A stretch of 64,000 bases of DNA from Paramyrothecium sp. XJ0827 (taxonomy: Eukaryota; Ascomycota; Sordariomycetes; Hypocreales; Stachybotryaceae), in contig JAJFPB010000011.1 of NCBI GenBank assembly GCA_020881915.1, forward strand, positions 310,001 to 374,000, given 5' to 3'. Positions 31,697-41,582 of the stretch are shown here, in pieces; within the stretch, counting starts at the first letter, position 1, and every line of letters starts with the position of its first letter. Below the pieces are notes generated by a model that worked only from the letters and a program-made list of their open reading frames with translations, did not search any database and was not told the origin of the DNA. A program made the position numbers and the translations under genes.

Positions 31697-31901
31697 CCCT
31701 TTTTACACCCATCACTACATGTGACCCTTACTTCATCCCTTTCTGTGAGACTACCCAATTAGAAAGAGATACATCGGCAGAATTCGAAAAGCCTCGACTG
31801 CACTACCAAGAAAAATTTGAACCAATCAGAGCGTGCAAAAGGTGATGCCCACATAAGGCTGATGCCCGCTTAGCAAAACGTGATGCCCACGTAGCAATTG
31901 C

Positions 31902-32587
31902 CATTCGGGGAGGGTTTAAAGGCGCCGGACTTGCTCCTTTAGATGCGAACCATGTGATCTCGAAGCTTGATATTCGATTACGAACTCCAACACCTACTAT
32001 CAATGAGCCTGAGCTTCCTAACCCTTGGACTTCAAGAACCCCGAAGACAGTAAGGGAAACTAAGTCTCAATCTGAATATATCGAAAGACGAATCAGAAGA
32101 CATAAGAGTAGCTCTCCAGCATCAATCATTGAGGCTTTAAATTCATTTTCTAAGAGTTTACTTGCAAATCAGCATAAGATGGCATTACTTGAGGCTGAGA
32201 ACTGCGATCTTCGAGAGGCAAATGAGATACTAAGCCGGCGCCGGAGGGAAAAAAAGAAACGCCTACGCGATGGAGGGACAATGACTGTAGGGGAAGGCCA
32301 GGCATCAATTGACCAAATGGATGTAGATACGCAGGTAGTGGCCGAATCGTCGAGGCGAGGTGGTCAAGGAAGGTCAGGGCAACCAGCCCAACGGCGATGT
32401 GGTTTATGCGGCAAGCCCGGCCATAATGTATGAACAGGTCAGGCAGAGATAGAGGTATGTGGGCAAGAGTTTAGCGATTAGTTTTAATTGATCAAATGGT
32501 TTGTGGTGTTTTAATTATGGTTCCTATCTCGAAGGTTTAGATTTGTGGGACATTCGTTATGTTGGGACATTCGTTATGCATGTACGT
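31902..32587 (+). mobile_element. pogo-F, 3' half of a pogo element
   Basis: Coding sequence from 31902 to 32433 covers the end of the catalytic domain (GGFKGAGLAPLDANHVISKLDIRL), then MALLEAENCDLREANEILSRRRREKKKR and the first three ligands of a zinc knuckle (CGLCGKPGH). A TGA replaces the CGA that follows in pogo-A (GHNV then stop). Unlike pogo-A, this copy reads without a break from the catalytic domain into the C-terminal domain. The right end at 32587, read inward, is ACGTACATGCAT with two identical iterons AACGAATGTCCCA at 17-bp spacing, then TA. The 5' part is missing at the MULE border. Confidence 0.88.
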
Positions 32588-32780
32588 TATATATATATAT
32601 ATATATTTTTTTTTAACTTTTATATATAAATAGCTTAATAAATTAATTATAAATTTAAGGGGGAAAATATCCTATAACGTTTTCTCTAAGAAATTTAAAA
32701 TTAATTTTTTAAAATCTCTATTAATTATATAAAGTTAACGTTAACGTTAGCTAGTTTTAGAAAATCTAATATTTCTGCTT
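32588..32780. other. AT-rich stretch
   Basis: It starts with a TA dinucleotide run and continues as strongly AT-rich sequence (TTTTAACTTTTATATATAAA and similar). It resembles the interior of the MITE at 8259-8696 in composition. No gene is seen. Confidence 0.6.
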
Positions 32781-32924
32781 TTAGCCGTACAGTATAAGTG
32801 CCATGCATGCTTATCAATACGTTAGTGCATCATGCGAACTTAGAAGTATATTGACTGCATCCATAAATTGTCTTCCTTTCACATGCTAAGTTTAATCTTG
32901 CAATCGATAATTCGTCTGGCAGCG

Positions 32925-33270
32925 GCTAAGTCGATTTTACGCTTAAACCCAATAGATGGAGTTGATGAGTCTCGCAAACCAGCCTATGGAGAAATAGGAA
33001 CGTCGACGGCACGTCTATGCCGTCTCCGGGCTGTTGACGACCGGCTTAAGGCCGCAGTCAAAGAGGCCTGGGATGCAGTTCCGGAAAGACTTCCTCAAGG
33101 GATTTGTTGAGTTTATGCCCTTACTGTCAGATATAAGCCACTCATGCATTGCTCAAGTGGGGATCCTCATTTTTGTGGCATGTGGCGTAGTTGGTAAAAT
33201 CTAACACTGACGTTGCCAGGCCGTCATTGAAGCTAACGGTTTGTATACGACATACGGAGGTTCTGAAATA
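32925..33270 (+). pseudogene. Tc1/mariner transposase C-terminal relic
   Basis: LRLNPIDGV near 32938 matches the third acidic block of Tc1-type transposases (usually LNPIE). It is followed by RLKAAVKEAWDAVP and, after unrelated sequence of about 90 bp, RCQAVIEANGLYTTY, the usual C-terminal pattern (AW...VP ... R...VI.A.G..T.Y). Stops interrupt it. Only this short relic can be seen, so the family call rests on three short matches. Confidence 0.55.
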
Positions 33271-34376
33271 GCTTTTAAAATGACGTATGTTAGTTATATC
33301 GAGACGCCGAAAAGTGGCCTTTTCTGACCCCTGCTATCGGGTGGGACAAATTCGCAGCAATTATGCCGGCAGCTCTCGTACTGTAGCTTTGGCCGCGGCG
33401 ACGAAGGGCTGACACTTCCTCAAGAGTCTAATCTAAGACGTTGTCGCAGGCATCCATGATTGCATCCAATCGGGTTGATCATTAAGGACAAGCATATGGG
33501 TGGATTCAATCAGTTTACACTATTGGGTATCCTTCGTACACCACCAACGCGTCCCAAAGATGAAATCTTACATCACAGATACGAGATCCTTGCCATTATG
33601 CTGATATCGCGTGCCAGTGGCGCAATTGTACAAACTCTGTAATACTACTTCCCGGCTTTGATCTGTTCTGCAATACAGTATGAAGAAAGAACTTTCTAGT
33701 TTAGAATGACAGGAATAACTCAAGCCCTCCATTCAACTGTACTCAATAACGTCACAAATTTCACTCAATCAGCCCAATGCCATGGAAATTTTGTGGGCAA
33801 TCAGCAGTATCGAAAGGCAATGGTCGTTGACATTTGCTGCTTAATCCTAGACTGGGTGAGAGGAATTGTGGCTGATTATATTCCGTATTTCTTCCGCTTC
33901 ACCTCGTAATCAAACCGACATGAACCCTATTTCCGCACTCATTGTCTCGACATGTGAAATCGCGAAGAAATGACGCCTGAAGGTCAGAGAAGGATCATTG
34001 TTATCCTTGGCGTTCGCCTAGACTCTTCTAAATGTACGTTGACCTGGAAACTGCCTTTCTCGGATCCAAGCTTACTGTGTCATGCATGAGTCGTTTCAAC
34101 GTGGTGACTGGCTGAGGCTGGATTTGCGGCTGAAGTTTGCCTGTAAAGTTTTCGCCATATGCGTACACCAGCTGAGGTTTGCAAAGTAGGCTAAAATTGC
34201 GGGGTGCACCGAGACTCTAACCGGGGAACACAAAGATCGTGAAGGGACAACTAAAGTATAAATAACCTTTGCCAGTTTTCTTTCCTCTCCTACTTAGCAG
34301 CTCAGCAACTCATCTCCCGTTCAAGCATACACTTGCGAACTTGAGAATACCACTACGACCTCTGTCAACCACAGAT
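33271..34376 (+). promoter_or_regulatory. Upstream region of the lipoxygenase gene, TATA box at about 34257
   Basis: No gene is recognised between 33271 and 34256. TATAAATA at 34257-34264 lies about 115 bp before the lipoxygenase ATG and is followed by a CT-rich leader (TTTTCTTTCCTCTCCTAC), consistent with a fungal core promoter. Confidence 0.55.
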
Positions 34377-36612
34377 ATGGGGATTCTCAATGCTAATCTA
34401 CCAGTCCGGCCGCCCAATGCTCCACCGGTTCCCGAACCAGATGAAATTCTGAAACATCCATCTCTTGATGCACGCAAGAATGAACTCCAAATCGGTATCA
34501 AGGATGTGCCTTTTGCTGATATTGACCCTGGTGTCTTCAATGGAGAGCTTGTGAAGTTGAAGTTGTATGCCAAGCCAAACCCGAAGCATCTTGAACAGCC
34601 TCCAGCACTCGGTGAAGGAAACATCACAGAGGGGACATACTCTGGAACTCAAGCCGCGTTGACTCATGCTTACAGTCGAATTGAGCGAAGGTGAGGCTTG
34701 CAGCCCAAAACTAGTATAATTACGCGTGTTAATAATATGGTCCAGCTACGAATCCTATTTCGATGTCATGCAGATTGAGCCCACTTTGCCTCGGTACACA
34801 GATCTTTCAGCTAAGAAGGAGATTTTCCAATACTCCCCCTACCCGAAGAACCCTGATGGGACTGTTGCCCAGTATCCTCCCCACCTTGAGCACATTCCAA
34901 AAGAAGATCAGGTCTCATTGTTGAAGATCTTTAATGCTCTGGGTCTCGCAGAGACGCAAATTTTGATAAAGCAAGTCGTTCCCGATAGTATCATTGGAAA
35001 GACTGCTACATGGATCCTTGATCTGGTCAATGGAAACATCAGAGATGCGGAGAATCAAGGCTCCAGCATCAAAGCCTATGAAACGTACAACAAGTTCCAC
35101 CGCAAGTCTGGAACGGACATCGAACAGGGAACCAATTTGGGTCTCTTACCAGACTGGTATAGCGACCGCCGGTTTGCCGATCAATCGTTTACGGGGACCA
35201 ACCCTACGACAATTGAGAAGATCGGTAAGGACCTGTTGGATGAGTTCGTCGAGGCTGCAAAGCGGAGCGGATATGACTACTGGGCGCAAACTCTTCCCAA
35301 GATCGAAGCAAGCTCGCTCTTTGTCCAAGACTGCCGCTATTTTCGGGTAGCCGTTGGCGCTCAGCCTAACGAAGAATTGCATCACAAGGAAGCTGTATCG
35401 GACAACAGCTGGGCATGTGCGGCCGTTACACTCTTTCAGCTGCATCCGGACGGCCAACTACACCCAGTTGCCATTGTTTGCGACTACAAGTGCACCATGG
35501 CAAACTCCATTACCATCTTCAACCAAAGGAGACTTCCCACGGACCCGTCCAACGAGGAAGAAAGCGACTGGGCTTGGCGATATGCCAAGACATGTGCGCA
35601 AGTGTCGGACTGGATTCGTCATGAAGTCGGTGTTCACCTGACTCGCGCGCACATGATTGAGGAGGCACTGATTGTGGCCACCCACCGCACAATTCCCATG
35701 GACCATATTGTGTTCAAACTTCTTGAACCACACTGGTACAAGACGCTCTCGCTTAACGCCGCTGCTAGATCTACCCTTGTGCCTCAAATCATCAAGGACC
35801 TGGTCGGCCTGAAACCTGACTATTTGTATCAGTTCGTTCGGTATGAGTTTGAGAACTTTGACTATGTCAGGAGCTACGTCCCCAATGACTTGGAACAACG
35901 GGGCTTTCCCAACACAGCGCAGGGCCTGTCCGACAAGAAGTACAAGAATTATGCCTATGCCAAGAACATGGTCTCTATGTGGGACTGCATTCGAGAGTAC
36001 GTCATGAGCACGCTTCTGATGTACTACGACAAGGATACGGCAGACAAGATGGTGCAAGAAGATCAATATGTCAAGGACTGGTGCAAGGAGGTGCAGACAA
36101 ACGGTTGGATCAAATCTTTCCCGACCATCCAAACTCTGGCCGAACTGTGCGACGCTGTCACCATGAGCATCCATATTGCAGCTCCATTTCACACCGCAGT
36201 CAACTACCTGCAAAACTTCTACCAAGCCTTCGTTCTCGCCAAACCACCTTGCCTTTGCAGCCCAATACCTGAAAGCCTCGAGGAGCTGAGGAAGTATACT
36301 GAGAAAAGCCTCGTCGATGCGCTGCCCATCGGTCGGCAAAGGCAATGGCTGCTCTCAGTCCAGGTTCCCTGGCTCCTTAGTTTCAAGGTCCCCAGTGATC
36401 GTAGTCTTATTACTTTCGCGCAATCTCAATGGCGCACGCATCTTGGGGATGATAGGGAAGACCAAGAAATCAGAGCGATCAGCGAGCGGTTCTATACCGA
36501 GCTCAAGAAGCTAGAAGTTGAGTTTCTCGTCACCAGCAAGAGTATGGATGAGGGAAGCATTCCTTATATGGTCATGGATCCAGCCAATACTGCTGTGTCA
36601 ATTTTGATCTGA
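34377..36612 (+). CDS. Lipoxygenase (fungal type), two exons, 726 aa
   Basis: Exons 34377-34690 and 34746-36612; the 55-bp intron (GTGAGG ... GTTAATAAT ... CCAG) joins in phase 2 to give YSRIER-S-YESYFDV. Lipoxygenases insert O2 into cis,cis-pentadiene fatty acids (linoleate, linolenate) to give hydroperoxides. Metal-ligand motifs are present: HLTRAHMIEEALIVATH around residue 400 (the H-x4-E-x4-H-like helix), SIHIAAPFHTAVNYLQ (His and Asn) and the C-terminal Ile (SILI). WSSYESYFDV and the RLPTDP region also fit the family. The length is that of fungal enzymes (600-750 aa). No signal peptide is seen (MGILNANLPVRPP), so a cytosolic enzyme is likely, unlike the secreted manganese lipoxygenases. 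Whether the metal is Fe or Mn cannot be told. The gene looks intact. Confidence 0.93.
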
Positions 36613-36746
36613 GAATCACACTCCTTTGGGTTTCGTTTCGTTTGCTGATTAAGTGTCGCGACTGACAGGGCGACTGATACATAGGCACCCGGGTGCGCAT
36701 GCATCCGCGCGCACCTGGATGCCAGCAGCTTTGGTTTCTCCTACTA
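36613..36746. other. Lipoxygenase 3' flank
   Basis: Non-coding sequence between the lipoxygenase stop and the 39-bp inverted repeat. It presumably holds the 3' untranslated region. Confidence 0.5.
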
Positions 36747-38395
36747 CTACTACCCCAATGGTCTCGCGGATCAGGTCGTGATACCCCATGCACAGTCCAT
36801 GCACAGTCTACCATATGGTCCGTGCCATAAGCAACTTCGCGCGCTAAACAACCCCTGTCCAACCCACCAATTTCGTCATCACCCATTGCAGAACGGACTA
36901 GCCATCAGATAACCGCAACATCTCTACAGTTGATAGCAGACTAATCAATGAATTTGGAGTCCCCGGCCTCGTATTATCACCAGGTGCTTGGACTTGATTA
37001 AAAATTTGGGCACTTACGTGAAGAGCCATGTTATCATCAACTGTGCTATAATGAATCCTGAGGAAAACCCCCCATTTGGTCCTGACATGTCACCATATTA
37101 GGGTCTTCGACAACCAGGAAACTTGAGCTCATTACGCACAATAACCAGGCCTTCGTATGTGCGCAATTTTCCCTAGAGCAGTTAGATTACTAGATAGTCT
37201 GATTTGATTTGTGCATATTTGATTACCCGAGCCCAGTCATCATGAGTACAATGGCCGCAGAGTAATAGCGAGGCCACGGATCTCACAGATGAGGAGAGTA
37301 ACCACAAATTCGTATCATCAATCATCAAGGCCCTTTGAGGCGGGCATCGAAGCGGCAACCCCGTGGTCTAACTCATGGCCCCAAGAGTGCAAGGAGATTC
37401 GCACAAAACTCTAGCAACTCCGTCGACGATGGCAACAATCGCGACGAGGTGACTACGAGGCATATCGACAAGCACACAATAAAAAGGGACCCCATATCCA
37501 GAACGTCCTCCGAAATACACAGTCAAAAGAGTGGGAGATGCATCAGCGTCACGGTCAGGCCTGTGGAGCCTAGTCAAATGGGCCAAGAACAGGCACAGCG
37601 CATCATCCGCCTGTACTCCAGCACTGGTAAAATTAGACGAAGGAATCGCCAGCCAACCCGAAGAGACTGAGGTGCTGCGACAATCCTTCTTCCCGCCGCT
37701 GTTACGAGCCGACACCTCGCGACGGTTACGATTATTTCCCATCGGTAGAATGCCCAGAAATCACGACTGAGGATTGAGAAGGCTGTGCGCGGGACGGCAT
37801 CACCAACAGCATCCTACACCAAACCCTTGAGGCATGCCTCCAACTAGGCTACTGCCTGAAACACTTCAAGGATACGGTGACCGTAGTCCTCAGGAAGCCT
37901 GGAAGGATGACCGCATGGATCATTGGTGCTGAAAGTTTTTTAATTAATTCCTATTTGCTTGAGGAGGCTTCCGCCTCAATATTGCCAGAAGGTGTCCAAA
38001 GGGCCAGGTTGTGACGGAGGGCGCGTATGATGAGAATGCTCTCGCTCTTACCGTATTAACCCTAGAGTAGGGTTATAAATAAATTATAGCTTGCTATTAG
38101 ATTATTCTTGCTAGAATGAATTGGATTGAATGTTGTGGGGCTTGCTTTATTCTCATGATAATATGATGGGTTGGATTGTAGGATCAGGTCGTGATACGCG
38201 GACAGTAAGGGGGAATGTGATAAAGGGTAGGATCGCGTCAAGAATTCACGATTCGCGTAGGGACCGCGTATCAGGACTTGATTTTAGATGGAACCTGTAC
38301 TACTATAATCTCAATGGAATGTGGGGTGTCACGGATCATATAGTGGGCTGTGCTGCGGTATCACGACCTGATCCGCGAGACCATTGGGGTAGTAG
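36747..38395. mobile_element. 1.65-kb element with 39-bp perfect inverted repeats
   Basis: The 39-bp sequence at 36747-36785 (containing GGTCTCGCGGATCAGGTCGT) is exactly inverted at 38357-38395. Similarity continues inward for about 40 bp (a CCGTG-type block on both sides), with an 11-bp tandem duplication (CATGCACAGTC) in the left arm. A further shorter copy of the repeat core lies at 38181-38200 and again inverted near 38265-38280, giving nested repeats. No transposase of its own is seen; the only coding relic is a LINE fragment. It is probably a non-autonomous DNA transposon, family unknown. Confidence 0.7.
37330..37930 (+). pseudogene. LINE (Tad1-like) fragment, region before and at the start of the RT domain
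   Basis: Frames read PWSNSWPQECKEI followed by LRRRWQQSRRGDYEAYRQAHNKK (the W..EC...R.L.R.W...Y...R pattern before the RT of non-LTR elements), SGLWSLVKWAKNRH, and LGYCLKHFKDTVTVVLRKPGR (first RT block). Stops and shifts interrupt it. The fragment ends before the RT part that survives at 18321. Both could come from the same family, but they do not overlap. Confidence 0.75.
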
Positions 38396-39063
38396 GCCCG
38401 TCTGACTGGCAATCTGAGTTCTGTTGCGGGCTTGCCATTGTTTTCCTAGTAACGGGGAAGCATGCTCTTTAAGATGTGTGGTAATTGGTGATGACAAGGC
38501 CGGCTGAGAGTGATCAGTGACCATCGACATCGGGCGAACTTGGGCTCTCAGGGAGTGAGTGGCCGAGGTTTTGTTGGCGGCTGCTATGTAACCCGATCTC
38601 GGAGTCTCCTTCAGCTTGATAGGAGTTTTGATGTGCTCTCTCTGGAAGTCGATAACCCACAGTCGAGATTGTCATAGGATTTCCCCGCCCGCTGTCGGTG
38701 AGTCTGGACCCCGGACTAGCGTACGTGTGGCTTGTCAAAGCCAAAGTGCTGGAATGCACCTGTGACTGCGGGGTGAGACAAGAGGCGTTCGAGTTTAGTA
38801 CGGTGTCTTGTAGCTTCTCACAGTTTGTAACGCGCATTCCAGATCGACAGCCATACATCGGTCCAGATCGCTGTGTGCTTTGGCAAACGGAGAGACGCAG
38901 TCTGGGTGGCATGTTTGTTCCGTCATCTACTTGTCACATTTCGCACTGCCTGACAAGCGTCTCAGTCCTGCAAAGACAGGCTGGTATAAAATATGACCCG
39001 ATGCCCTTTATTCTGTGGTTTGTTCTCCCTGGTAAGTCAAGTCACTACCTGCCAATCTTCAAT
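38396..39063 (+). promoter_or_regulatory. Upstream region of the hydrolase gene, TATA box at 38985
   Basis: The reading frame is open upstream to 38698, but TATAAA at 38985-38990 sits about 75 bp before the ATG at 39064. A TATA-driven transcript would start after the earlier in-frame codons, so the later start is preferred. No other feature is recognised. Confidence 0.5.
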
Positions 39064-40305
39064 ATGTCCATCTTTGCCGATCTCAGTCACAGTGTCGCGG
39101 ATGGCTTTCTCAGGACCGCGGTACGTGTGGTCACCTATGCAAGCAATGCCGCTGTGGTTGAGACCGTTCTGATGGTAGTTCAACGGTCATTCGAAGCCAT
39201 AGGTAAAAGCCTCACTGGAGCAGCCGTCATTTGGATGGGCATCTTCACCAATGGCATCAATGAGGCCTCCCTGCGTTTCGTCTTGGACAATCTATATGCC
39301 CTATTCCAGTTTCTATACGACGTGATCAAACCGGCCAACGTGATTGGTGGCATAAATAACGCCTACAATGAGCTCGACCTTCGGCTTCCCGGGAACCGGC
39401 TTGCCGTCATCCACCAGGTGCAACGGGTGGCCTTGACGATTACCACAATCCTCAAGATTGCCTGGGAGCATACGCCACCGGATGAGCTAGACGATATCGA
39501 CATAGATGTCAACTTGAGCAGTGACTTGGTCAACGGCCAACCAAGGCCGGACACCCATGTTTCTGCGCTGCCACAAGGAACACCAGGCCGGCCAGAGGAG
39601 AAATGGCTCTTCGTTAACGGCATTGCCAATGAGCGTATCTGGTTTGAGCTCTCGTGCGACAAGATCCGAGATGCTTTCAAGAGAGATGTGAAGGGCATTT
39701 ATAATAGGAGCGATGGTATATTGTGGGATTTGGTCGAGTGCACTGGCGAGCGTAGCGCGGCCGAGTCAAATGCACTCATTCGTCTCACTAAGAGCAGCAG
39801 GGCCGCGCAGGGGACCCTTGTCCGCGAGCTGACAGATGCTCTGTGGCCTACTGGCCCTGGTCGCACCAGCCCTGAAAAGGTGGTGATGATCGCACATTCC
39901 CAGGGCTGCCTTGTCCTCCGTCTGGCACTCAAAGAGATTGTGGTGAATCAAAACCCCTTGAACAGAAGAGACCTGAGGAAGAGGCTCCGGGTGTTCACGT
40001 TCGGAAACCCGAGCGTGGACTGGCGGTTCATGGACGTGGATGGCATCGTTAAGCCTCTGAGTGACTATGCGAGTACTACAGAGCACTACGCGCACGAGAC
40101 AGACTTTGTTGCCATGTTGGGAGTCGTGACGCATCGGGATGACCATGTCCCCGGTTCGGGCTATGACATTCGCAACGTGTATTACAGTCGAGGGGGAAGG
40201 GGACACTTGCTAGGAGCGCATTATCCCTTTAATGCGGCTGATTATGTTAACAACGGGCCGCAGTCATTGCTGTTCCAGGCGTTGGATGGGGGGGGTATGG
40301 CTTGA
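39064..40305 (+). CDS. Alpha/beta hydrolase (lipase-like), 413 aa
   Basis: The start used is MSIFADLSHSVADGFLRT. The first 150 residues are helical and partly hydrophobic. From about residue 180 the sequence has WLFVNGIANERIWFELSCDKI, typical of a first strand and oxyanion turn. AHSQG near residue 278 is a G/A-x-S-x-G nucleophile elbow (MIAHSQGCLVLRL). A plausible Asp is in HETDFVAMLGV and a plausible His in GRGHLLGAHY, completing a Ser-Asp-His triad. The hydrolase call is good, but the substrate is unknown; it may act on an ester or lipid. It lies downstream of the lipoxygenase on the same strand, separated by the inverted-repeat element. Longer start forms (ATG at 39001) are possible. Confidence 0.75.
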   Translation: MSIFADLSHSVADGFLRTAVRVVTYASNAAVVETVLMVVQRSFEAIGKSLTGAAVIWMGIFTNGINEASLRFVLDNLYALFQFLYDVIKPANVIGGINNAYNELDLRLPGNRLAVIHQVQRVALTITTILKIAWEHTPPDELDDIDIDVNLSSDLVNGQPRPDTHVSALPQGTPGRPEEKWLFVNGIANERIWFELSCDKIRDAFKRDVKGIYNRSDGILWDLVECTGERSAAESNALIRLTKSSRAAQGTLVRELTDALWPTGPGRTSPEKVVMIAHSQGCLVLRLALKEIVVNQNPLNRRDLRKRLRVFTFGNPSVDWRFMDVDGIVKPLSDYASTTEHYAHETDFVAMLGVVTHRDDHVPGSGYDIRNVYYSRGGRGHLLGAHYPFNAADYVNNGPQSLLFQALDGGGMA

Positions 40306-40915
40306 CGGGTGATATTATTCGACAATCAATATGCTCTCTTTGGAGGTTGAGGCCAGTATCAGTGCAGAGAAGTTAAAATCGACTTCATTCAGGCGAGTCG
40401 TTCGCGGAGGAGTCGCTGCCGATGAAGTTGAGTATTGATAACACTACTGGAATGCCAATAGTAAAATGAACTACCTAACCCCTGATCGTGGATACAGTAG
40501 GGCACGCAAGCCCATCGACGATGACTTCACTACAGGGCATTTGAGCCATGTAGCAAACAAGTTTGCAATCCTTGCCAAGGCCACGTCATCAAGCCATCTT
40601 TCGCGGTGCATTGAAGCTTAGCAGATGGTCATGGAGGTGCTTAATATCACGACTTGTTACAGGATTGGGGAATATACGAGCTTTATGAGAGCGGCTGTCG
40701 ATTTATTTGATCACCGTTCAGTCCTAAGAATCGGCCTGCCGGTAATATAACAAACGACGCCCACGGGCTCCTATGATGTTATCTGGTTATTTTATCTATA
40801 TCTAAGCACACATGCGTGAGTCTGCATAGTTATTGACGCACCTCGCACAGAAACAACCACTGCATACAATAGCGCTTACAGTTCTTGGAGCAATCGATGA
40901 GAAGCAGCGTGATAA
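40306..40915. other. Intergenic, no gene seen
   Basis: No recognisable coding region. It would contain the 3' ends of the hydrolase and of the kinase remnant, which face each other. Confidence 0.5.
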
Positions 40916-41582
40916 TCAGGCCTGGGAGCTCTCTCCTGAATTATCCTCCACTTCCTCCATCATTCGGCGCAGTTCCGGTAGTGCCCATTTCTTCATCCAC
41001 TCTGACTCCAGCACCTGCTCGGCCGTGAAGCAATCATTGGGATCAAACTTCATCATTCCGCGCACCAAATCGAGTATGGCTCGCGTCTCTTCCTCGTCGA
41101 AGACATCGGCCGCGAACCGTCGTCTGACGTCCTGCACCTGCCTCTCGAAAGCTTCGTCCAGTGCCCAACGGCTGTCCGGATCCACACCTTCGGCCGGCCG
41201 TCGTGGAATACCATCTCCCTTTATATCATCGTCCGTGAATAGACTTGGATCCACAGTCCAGAGATCCCACCATCGCTTGGGCAGGCTGTTCGAGTCCGAG
41301 GTGAGGACCATAGGTTGGTCGGCGACAATATAATCATGCCTGGTGTCGTAAAAGAAGAGGGACCTGTGAGTGATCATGTCCCAGATTGCGAGACTGAGCG
41401 CCCAGATGTCCGTGGGATATGAAACTGGGCTGTCGGGTTCGAAAAGCGTCTCCGGGGCCCTTCTGTAGTATGGCATGAAATGTTTCCTCACCAAGACGCT
41501 CATCGGTGGTCGGATTGTATGCGGCACTGAAATCAAAAGGCACGAGCAATCTTGCTTACACTTTCATTGCTGTTGCGGGATA
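40916..41582 (-). pseudogene. Protein kinase C-terminal lobe, truncated at a pogo insertion
   Basis: The readable part, YYRRAPETLFEPDSPVSYPTDIWALSLAIWDMITHRSLFF, corresponds to kinase subdomains VIII-IX (APE and D-x-W). It continues through an acidic helical C-lobe with ILDLVRGMMKFDPNDCFTAEQVLESEW, subdomain XI-like, ending SGESSQA. Upstream, a second frame reads FDFSAAYNPTTDERLGEETF, which looks like the activation-loop side, so a one-base shift separates the two near 41475. The catalytic loop and N-lobe are not found. The pogo-E element starts at 41583 and no kinase sequence was recognised beyond it. A short intron (GTAAGC...TTTCAG) in this interval is an alternative explanation for the frame change. 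Confidence 0.7.

Larger units (their letters stand above)
27912..31901 (-). mobile_element. MULE with about 90-bp terminal inverted repeats
   Basis: Long terminal inverted repeats lie at about 27912-28005 and 31808-31901. They read inward GCAATTGCTACGTGGGCATC and are nearly identical over some 88 bp, with a few substitutions. Inside are a Mutator-like transposase and a second ORF, both on the minus strand. The flanks are different transposons (piggyBac-2 on the left, pogo-F on the right). The outermost 8 bases, GCAATTGC, are a palindrome, so the exact border between terminal repeat and target duplication cannot be fixed. Confidence 0.88.

Noticed and set aside
35458..36345. 295-codon open frame antisense to the lipoxygenase
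   Set aside because: The plus strand encodes a clear lipoxygenase with catalytic motifs; the antisense frame is a by-product.
38698..39063. N-terminal extension of the hydrolase
   Set aside because: The frame is open, but a TATA box at 38985 and the Cys-rich, unlike composition of the extension favour the start at 39064.
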